A DNA stretch of 5,327 bases from an uncultured Barnesiella sp. (GTDB lineage Bacteria; Bacteroidota; Bacteroidia; Bacteroidales; Barnesiellaceae_A). Location: positions 1-5,327 of the forward strand of contig CAJGDT010000121.1 in NCBI GenBank assembly GCA_904502265.1, in the 5' to 3' direction. Under the pieces are notes generated by a model, which searched no databases, was not told where the DNA came from, and saw nothing but the letters and a program-made list of their open reading frames with translations. This document shows, one piece after another, positions 1-5,327 of this stretch (positions within the stretch are counted from its first letter, which is position 1; every line of letters starts with the position of its first letter). The translations under genes and the position numbers were made by a program.

Positions 1-2039
1 ATAATATATGTGGGAACACGATCGGTTGAACGATAATCAATGTTAATAGTAAAGGGTATAAGACCATCGCCTTCGGTGTTCGAAGTTTGTATAATCTCAC
101 CAAAACCAATGATATTAGGATCGTTTCTATCAAACAGTTTTTGATTCTTAGAATTTGTATTAATGCGCACAGGTCCACTCCAGTCGCCTATGGCAATATA
201 TATATTACCTATGTCATTGGGAGAGCCTACGGGTAGAGCATCGGTATTTGAGTAGTCTACCTCACCGGTTACATATCGGTAATAACCCGTAAGTTTGCTT
301 GGTCGTGAAGATATAGGACGGCCAAAATCAAGCATACCATCTGTGAGACCATCAAAACCTACGAATTTACCTGTAAAGACGTTACCAGCAGCAAATTTAC
401 CCATACCCATCACACTCGCAAATTTTGATTGCATCTTGATAGATGAGTTACCACTATGTTTCAGAGAAGTGTCTGGCGTAGTGAGGTTTGTACCGGCTTT
501 TGTTGAACCGTGGTTTCCGCTGTCCCACCACATATCTTGGTTCTGTCCATATACAAGCCATAAACTACCATCTTGATACCAGTTCTCAAAACCAGCATTA
601 GGTATGACAAATACACTTTCGGTAGTGAACTCCAAAGTAATAGCTGAAGGAGCAGTACCCGATACAGCACGATACTCGTAAGTTTTGCCTGGAGTAAGGT
701 CTTGTATTGTAGCCGTGAGGTTGTTTTCGTTTCTTTCAGCATCTACACTATTCCAACTATTGGTGCCCTTTATGCGGTATTGGAACGAAAGGGGGTCGGT
801 CGTTTCGCGAATGATGCTACCACGCAATGTAGCACGGTTGCTCCATATCTCGCCACGTATAACACTTTCGGTAATAACCACTGCATTAGAGATAGAAATG
901 TGAAGTTCTTGAGTCCACTCCTTACCATGCATATCGGCAACACGAATTGTGATATAGTGAGAACCTGAAGGAAGTTTCTTTACAAATGACTTAGCGAAAG
1001 TAAGATTGGCGACCGACATGTCATTTTCGCTGTTGTATTCATATTTGTATGACAAACCCGCGATAGTCCAAGTATTGAGCAAGATTTGGCTAGCCGATAC
1101 AAAGTCAATTGAGTTGGTAGGCATACCCAATGTGGTGAATTCATCGCTTGAAACTACAACTTGAGCCAATGCCGATGTGGCGCTGATAGATATACCGATT
1201 TGTTCACCCGAATTCTCTTCAAATATAACAGGTCGAGTAATATCAAAGTCTGCACCAACAATATCAGGACGCTTGTATATTACGATGTTATTCAACTTTT
1301 CTACTGTACTCTCATCAACTAACAGATTAAAGTATGCACCACCTTGGTTGTATTCAGCCTCATTATAGTTGAATGTGAGGTTATACTTCATAGCCGGTTT
1401 TACGTTCTTGAGTACGCCGGTTTGAGTATAGGTATTACCATTGGTTTGTGTACCTTCGATGCGCCAATTGAGTTCTTCACAACCATCGGGGAGAATAAAG
1501 TATCCGATAGAGTCGAGATGCTCTTGTGTGTATACAAGCGATCCTTTGGGCGAAGATACCGTTACATTGCAATCGGTGAGGATTTCTTTCAGCTTGTCAC
1601 TATAAGAGATGGTAACCAATGTGCTTATAGTCTTGCATGTAACATCAACATTGGTTGTTGTATTGGCTTCGATAGTGAAGTTACTCTCACCTTTATAATA
1701 GCCCATCTTAAATGTTGCAGGAACAGAGTCACCTGTAATGGCTTGTATGCGATAGTCGCCTGTAGCCAACTGTAATTCATTAGGAACATTATTCAATCCC
1801 TTGTAGAAGCGTATAAGGCCTTTATTGTTGTAAATTCTTACACGGCAACTATCGGCAAGAAGAGCCGATGCTTCTTCTTGTTTGCTTTGGTCTTTGCCGG
1901 CCATTTGAGGCATGGATACATTCATGCCAAGTACCAAGCGACCTTCGCCAATATTATTTGTATCATCTTCACACGATACAAATCCTATAAGCGATAAGAC
2001 GGCAAGCAATAAATATATAGATTTATTATATCGTTTCAT
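1..2039 (-). CDS. DUF4493 / PCMD-domain lipoprotein, 3' end cut by window edge
   Basis: I translated the minus strand by hand from the ATG at 2039: 679 codons without a stop, so the gene continues past base 1. The start is supported by a lipoprotein signal: MKRYNK, a hydrophobic stretch (residues 8-20), then FVSC with Cys23 as the lipidation site. CEDD follows, resembling the acidic surface-export signal of Bacteroidota lipoproteins. Domains in order: DUF4493-like (about 32-257), Ig-like module (261-384), FN3-like domain (385-475, with EIWSNRAT and LTPGKTYEYR), and PCMD (PF13201-like, from about 479). The PCMD part shows IPNAGFENW, HSGNSS, FAAGNVFTGKF and SRPSKLTGYYRY. Judged against the PCMD domain of the operon's first gene, only a few tens of residues are missing. 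It is the third visible gene of the operon, 4 bases after its neighbour. PCMD means putative carbohydrate metabolism domain; the biochemical role is unproven. A surface glycan-binding or adhesive role is inference. Family assignment is from remembered motifs, not a search. Confidence 0.93.
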   Translation of the reverse strand, partial: MKRYNKSIYLLLAVLSLIGFVSCEDDTNNIGEGRLVLGMNVSMPQMAGKDQSKQEEASALLADSCRVRIYNNKGLIRFYKGLNNVPNELQLATGDYRIQAITGDSVPATFKMGYYKGESNFTIEANTTTNVDVTCKTISTLVTISYSDKLKEILTDCNVTVSSPKGSLVYTQEHLDSIGYFILPDGCEELNWRIEGTQTNGNTYTQTGVLKNVKPAMKYNLTFNYNEAEYNQGGAYFNLLVDESTVEKLNNIVIYKRPDIVGADFDITRPVIFEENSGEQIGISISATSALAQVVVSSDEFTTLGMPTNSIDFVSASQILLNTWTIAGLSYKYEYNSENDMSVANLTFAKSFVKKLPSGSHYITIRVADMHGKEWTQELHISISNAVVITESVIRGEIWSNRATLRGSIIRETTDPLSFQYRIKGTNSWNSVDAERNENNLTATIQDLTPGKTYEYRAVSGTAPSAITLEFTTESVFVIPNAGFENWYQDGSLWLVYGQNQDMWWDSGNHGSTKAGTNLTTPDTSLKHSGNSSIKMQSKFASVMGMGKFAAGNVFTGKFVGFDGLTDGMLDFGRPISSRPSKLTGYYRYVTGEVDYSNTDALPVGSPNDIGNIYIAIGDWSGPVRINTNSKNQKLFDRNDPNIIGFGEIIQTSNTEGDGLIPFTINIDYRSTDRVPTYI

Positions 2040-2043
2040 TCTA
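2040..2043 (-). other. 4-base operon junction with tandem stop, second to third gene
   Basis: The second gene ends CAA TAA (TAA at 2046-2044) and is followed by an in-frame TAG (2043-2041), one A, and then the ATG of the third gene at 2039-2037. The spacer is again 4 bases and lacks a Shine-Dalgarno sequence; the upstream bases, read on the minus strand, are TTATAGCACAATAATAGA. The spacing implies one transcript and likely coupling by ribosomes that terminate and re-initiate. Confidence 0.85.
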
Positions 2044-3276
2044 TTATTGTGCTATAAGAGTTAGAGTTTCTGTTGTTACATTTCCGCCTTCGTCGGTGGC
2101 AGTCAAGACAAATTCGTGTGTGCCATTACCCAACATTTTCAATAAGACACCAAAAGGTGTAATGTCGAATGAAACTTCGTTCTTACCCAAGACTTCGTCA
2201 CCAATGGGGAAACCAAAGTTTATAAGATACTCACGGAATTCACCCGGATTCACAAGGTCAAGATGTGAACTTAAGCCTACATCTTTCAACGCTTCATCAG
2301 TGAGAAGTTCTGACACAATGTCAACGACAAGTCCGGTCAAGGGAAGCTCACTCTTGATCTCAACCATGATAACAAGGTCGTCGGTAATGACTTGAGGCTC
2401 TTTAATGTCAAATGTGCTGGCTGTAATAACAGGGCCATTAACAGGTACTATAGGATCATCACCATTGTCATCGGGTTGAGGTTCGGGATCGGGGTCGGTA
2501 ATAACATCTTCCTCGATTTCTACCTCAATATTCTTTTCGATAGTGTTGCATGATACGTCTACCAACAAGTTGGCAGCAAATGAACCTTTTTCTTCATACT
2601 GTTCGTTGTTTTGCTTGAGGCTGTATCGCAAGATGCGCCATTCACCGGCTTTAACGTCTTCAAATTCGTTATAGATATTATCGACAAAACCATCAACGCT
2701 ACCGCTGAAGTATGCGTGAAGGATGTTGTTGCTCTCTTCTACAGCAAAATATCCGGCACGAGTTTCATCCTTAGTAAAGTTGAGTTCACCCTTGCCCAAA
2801 GCAACGTTTATATTGCAATCATCGCCCAAAACGGCCATGAGATCATCACTGATTTCAATAGTTACCTTTACGTTTTTGAGTACACATACAAGGTCACCGA
2901 TAACAGTTACTTTGTCTACTTTGATCTCAAACTCTTCCTCTGCAACGTAATAGGGAGCTTCCCATGCAGCTTGTTGCAACTCGCACGATTCAGCTTTGAG
3001 AATGTAAGTGCCGGCAATAAGTGTGCAAACCTCGGGCATTTCGCTATATTGCCATTGTTTTACTTGAGTGTTGGTCGATTTCTCTCTTATTGTTATGATG
3101 AAATCGCTGTTGTTGCTGCGCAATATTTCAGAGTCATAGTCACAAGTAACTTGTAATGCCGAGAGATCAACTGTACCTGTTGACTTACCGTCATTGATAG
3201 AGAGGTTGTCATTCTCGCATGCTACCAATGCTACCGCAGTAAATATGGTAAGAAATGAATATAAAATCTTTTTCAT
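2044..3276 (-). CDS. DUF4493-domain lipoprotein without PCMD domain
   Basis: This is a complete 410-residue protein. The start at 3276 gives a good lipoprotein signal: MKK, a hydrophobic core (residues 4-16), and lipobox LVAC with Cys20 lipidated. CENDN follows, with one acidic residue on each side of Asn, so surface export is plausible but less clear than for the downstream gene. Residues about 33-255 match DUF4493 (PF14900-like): VDLSALQV, QWQYSEMPEV, LIAGTYILKAES, WEAPYY, LKNVKVTI, LNFTKDETRAGYF. Residues 256-283 form a linker rich in Asp, Glu and Pro. Residues 284-410 are one Ig-like module also found in both neighbours, ending in GTHEFVLTATDEGGN. There is no FN3 or PCMD part; the protein ends cleanly at the module with TAA followed at once by in-frame TAG, so this looks like real architecture and not a truncation. 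Six cysteines follow Cys20, all before residue 244. It lies 4 bases from each neighbour. Role unknown; a structural or scaffold partner of the PCMD proteins is inferred. Confidence 0.95.
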   Translation of the reverse strand: MKKILYSFLTIFTAVALVACENDNLSINDGKSTGTVDLSALQVTCDYDSEILRSNNSDFIITIREKSTNTQVKQWQYSEMPEVCTLIAGTYILKAESCELQQAAWEAPYYVAEEEFEIKVDKVTVIGDLVCVLKNVKVTIEISDDLMAVLGDDCNINVALGKGELNFTKDETRAGYFAVEESNNILHAYFSGSVDGFVDNIYNEFEDVKAGEWRILRYSLKQNNEQYEEKGSFAANLLVDVSCNTIEKNIEVEIEEDVITDPDPEPQPDDNGDDPIVPVNGPVITASTFDIKEPQVITDDLVIMVEIKSELPLTGLVVDIVSELLTDEALKDVGLSSHLDLVNPGEFREYLINFGFPIGDEVLGKNEVSFDITPFGVLLKMLGNGTHEFVLTATDEGGNVTTETLTLIAQ

Positions 3277-3280
3277 AATG
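3277..3280 (-). other. 4-base operon junction, first to second gene
   Basis: Between TAA (3283-3281) and ATG (3276-3274) only CATT remains. No purine-rich Shine-Dalgarno sequence lies upstream: the preceding bases, read on the minus strand, are ACTAATATACGAATAACATT. This AT-rich leader is usual for Bacteroidota initiation. There is no room for a promoter or terminator, so the two genes must be co-transcribed and are probably translationally coupled. Confidence 0.85.
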
Positions 3281-5327
3281 TTATTCGTATATTAGTGAAA
3301 GATTGTCTATACACAACTCGCTACCGGTAGAAACGGCTTGCGATTTGTTGTTGATAGTTACAATATTGGTTGTTTCGTATGATTGAACATTTGAGGCAAA
3401 GTTGCTTGAGGCAAACATTACTCTCAAGTGTGTGGCTTTATACTCTTCATTAGTGTAATTGAGAGGTATCTCAAATTGAGTAAATGAAGAAACCGGTGTG
3501 AGCGACAAGTTTGCTGTAGCCAATGTAATTACTTGGCCATTGTCTGTGCGGTGCTCAACAGTAATGGTAGCAATACCATGAGTGTCATTACCTTTAGCTG
3601 TATATTGGTAATATCCGGCCAATTTGCTGGGACGTGACTCAAAACGGATACCTTCGTTGTATGTCTCGGTATAGGTGTTGTGGTCGTAGTTGTATGAACC
3701 TAAGAACAACTTACCGGCACTGCGGTTGGCAATTGAAGGTGTTTCTAGATTATCCAAGCTACCACCAAAGAGACCTAAACCTGTACCTTCGGGAGGTGTG
3801 CCGGCATTGCTGTCCCATGCTACGTTGCGTATCAAGGCCGCATTACCATTGATTCCTGCTGTTGGCATGGTCGATGGTGACATGTACCAGGTATTCTTTG
3901 TTTTGGGAGAGGTGGGCAGTGTCTTGCTGTTCACTGTAGCCCAACCATCAGGATTGCTTGATGCTACTTCTTGTTCTTCTTGTTTCCAAGAACCGAAGTT
4001 TCTATAACGACCACCCTTGTTTACAGTCTCTGAGAACCATTGAGTCCATGCGTCAAAATTGGCGTTAGGCAAAGTCAAAGGCGACTCGGTTACAATACTT
4101 GCAACAGCAATTTCCTTCATATCGCTTGCATCGGCAAGGCAAGAGGTGTTGAGCTCATAGGTGTTGCCTGCTGAGAGACCAACAATCTTATAGCCCTTGT
4201 TTGTTGTTTCGGGTGTGATAGGCAACCATTTATCATTCTCCTTTACATAGAATGTTATGTATTTTTCTATGATTGATTGGTAAGATTGGTCTTCCGCTTT
4301 TACAGTAAATGTGGCTCGGTTGTGCCAAATATCTGCAGGATTGAATGATAGGGTGTAGGTGGGGATAATGATGTCTACAAGTTGAGAATCAGTGCTCTTT
4401 GTTCCTGCATACGAGATGTGAATAGTTTGCGGTTGGTTCTCAATATTGAGGTCGGCATTTAATATGTAGTTATTTCCATCTTGCGATTTGACGGTAAAGG
4501 GAACATTTTCAGTACCATTCTCAACGTGGCGTAAGATTTGTAGTTTTGAGAGGTTATTTCCGTCGAATGTGATGGGAATTTCAACATCAGCGCTGCCCAA
4601 AATCACATCGCTTATTTCGTTCATAATCAATGTTAAGGGTGTGCTGGTGATAGAGAAGCTAACAGGATCGCATACCTTGCCGTTATTGTCTCTGGCTATT
4701 AGTGTAAATGTATGTGTATTGTCTCCATTGTTCGATACGAGCAATGAAGATGCAAGGGTTGCGAAATTGACAATTGCCATTTGATTGCGATTTGCATCAA
4801 ATCCTCGTACTTCAAAACCCATAGAGTCAAAAATTTCTTTTTGCTCGGCAGTAAGCTCTGTGAGTTCTACATCTTGGGGGAAGCCGATAGATTGCAAGTA
4901 GCTTGATTGGGTTGTCATTGTACAACCACTCAAACCACCTCTGGCTGTAATTGTAGCATATAGTTTCTCGTCATCGGGTGTTGAACACTCTTTAAGTTCT
5001 ATATTGCCACCATTGGTAATACCCTCAAGGGTAATGTAGGGAGCTGGTGCTATCATAGCCTCGTCCGATACATTGATGGTGATAGGGGTTTGCTCGGTTA
5101 CTTCATCAAATACGATTGTGAGCATTACTTCACCGATATTTTCCAATACATCCAATGTTACAATATAGTGCTCACGAGCTTTGGCTCCTTTGATCTTTTC
5201 GGGTTGGAATGTAGCCGATACACCATTGGGCTTAGTAAGTTGCAACTTCAAGGTGATGTCGCCGGGACGCAAATATGCATCGCGAGTTTCAGTTTGTGTA
5301 ATGATGATATTGCGACCTTCCGATGAA
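3281..5327 (-). CDS. DUF4493 / PCMD-domain protein, 5' end cut by window edge
   Basis: The minus-strand frame is open from the right edge (first full codon at 5326) to TAA at 3283-3281: 681 residues, no start visible. A TTG at 5272 is inside the domain and is not the start. In visible-residue numbering: the C-terminal half of a DUF4493-like domain (1-90, AYLRPGDITLKL then TPITINVSDE); an Ig-like module (95-228, ending NTHTFTLIARDNNGK); an extra beta-rich domain of about 95 residues (229-322); an FN3-like domain (about 323-412, with DIWHNRATF and LSAGNTYELN); and PCMD (419-681). The PCMD part shows LPNANFDAW, GINGNAALIRN, AGKLFLGSY, SRPSKLAGYYQY and the ending LCIDNLSLIYE. By comparison with the downstream paralogue, roughly 190 N-terminal residues, including a lipoprotein signal, should lie outside the window. 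It is the first visible gene of the operon, 4 bases before the next start. A surface glycan-binding or adhesin role is inferred from domain content; no catalytic residues could be assigned. Confidence 0.94.
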   Translation of the reverse strand, partial: SSEGRNIIITQTETRDAYLRPGDITLKLQLTKPNGVSATFQPEKIKGAKAREHYIVTLDVLENIGEVMLTIVFDEVTEQTPITINVSDEAMIAPAPYITLEGITNGGNIELKECSTPDDEKLYATITARGGLSGCTMTTQSSYLQSIGFPQDVELTELTAEQKEIFDSMGFEVRGFDANRNQMAIVNFATLASSLLVSNNGDNTHTFTLIARDNNGKVCDPVSFSITSTPLTLIMNEISDVILGSADVEIPITFDGNNLSKLQILRHVENGTENVPFTVKSQDGNNYILNADLNIENQPQTIHISYAGTKSTDSQLVDIIIPTYTLSFNPADIWHNRATFTVKAEDQSYQSIIEKYITFYVKENDKWLPITPETTNKGYKIVGLSAGNTYELNTSCLADASDMKEIAVASIVTESPLTLPNANFDAWTQWFSETVNKGGRYRNFGSWKQEEQEVASSNPDGWATVNSKTLPTSPKTKNTWYMSPSTMPTAGINGNAALIRNVAWDSNAGTPPEGTGLGLFGGSLDNLETPSIANRSAGKLFLGSYNYDHNTYTETYNEGIRFESRPSKLAGYYQYTAKGNDTHGIATITVEHRTDNGQVITLATANLSLTPVSSFTQFEIPLNYTNEEYKATHLRVMFASSNFASNVQSYETTNIVTINNKSQAVSTGSELCIDNLSLIYE

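Noticed and set aside
461..742. 93-codon minus-strand open frame
   Set aside because: It is in a different frame inside the FN3-PCMD coding region of the lipoprotein gene, whose own frame is open throughout.
1344..1775. 143-codon open frame on the plus strand
   Set aside because: It is antisense to the well-supported lipoprotein gene at 2039-1, with no domain signal or independent promoter context.
1..2039. Possible pseudogene, because no stop codon appears
   Set aside because: The frame is intact for 679 codons and the PCMD domain is still running at the edge; it is simply cut by the window.
2611..3156. 181-codon open frame on the plus strand
   Set aside because: It lies wholly antisense to the DUF4493 domain of the complete 410-residue gene, starts inside it, and gives a Cys/Phe/Val-rich sequence with no recognisable domain. 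It is a shadow of the real gene.
5270..5272. TTG at 5272 as a start codon for the first gene
   Set aside because: The same frame is open 18 codons further to the window edge, and the upstream residues continue the DUF4493-like domain; no signal peptide follows the TTG.
1..5327. CRISPR array, tRNA, insertion sequence, terminator hairpin or phase-variable inverted repeat
   Set aside because: I found no regular direct repeats, transposase-like sequence, tRNA-like fold or stem followed by a T-run. The DNA outside coding frames totals 8 bases.

Overview
The window looks like Bacteroidales DNA (Bacteroides/Prevotella/Muribaculaceae-like; the genus cannot be fixed from this sequence). The reasons are SPII lipoprotein signals followed directly by acidic residues, no Shine-Dalgarno sequence at either visible start, AT-leaning DNA, and DUF4493 and PCMD domains, which as far as I know are typical of gut and oral Bacteroidota.

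Everything lies on the minus strand, and the window is almost completely coding. In order of transcription (right to left) it holds: (1) 5327-3281, the 3' part of a large DUF4493 / Ig-like / FN3-like / PCMD protein whose start is outside the window; (2) 3276-2044, a complete 410-residue DUF4493 lipoprotein with an acidic proline-rich linker and one Ig-like module but no PCMD domain; (3) 2039-1, a DUF4493 / Ig-like / FN3-like / PCMD lipoprotein whose last part runs off the left edge. Each junction has exactly 4 bases between stop and start codon, so the three are almost certainly one operon. There is no gene-free stretch. I see no RNA gene, mobile element, CRISPR array, promoter or terminator; the operon's promoter and terminator must lie outside.

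The three products look like related members of one secreted family, built from the same parts in different combinations. The two complete N-termini predict outer-membrane lipoproteins, probably surface exposed. The likely picture is a set of co-expressed surface proteins that bind glycans or act as adhesins, perhaps as a complex; this role is inferred from domain content and is not shown. The most useful observation is an apparently unnamed Ig-like module present in all three proteins, with an identically spaced His-x7-Asp-x2-Gly signature.
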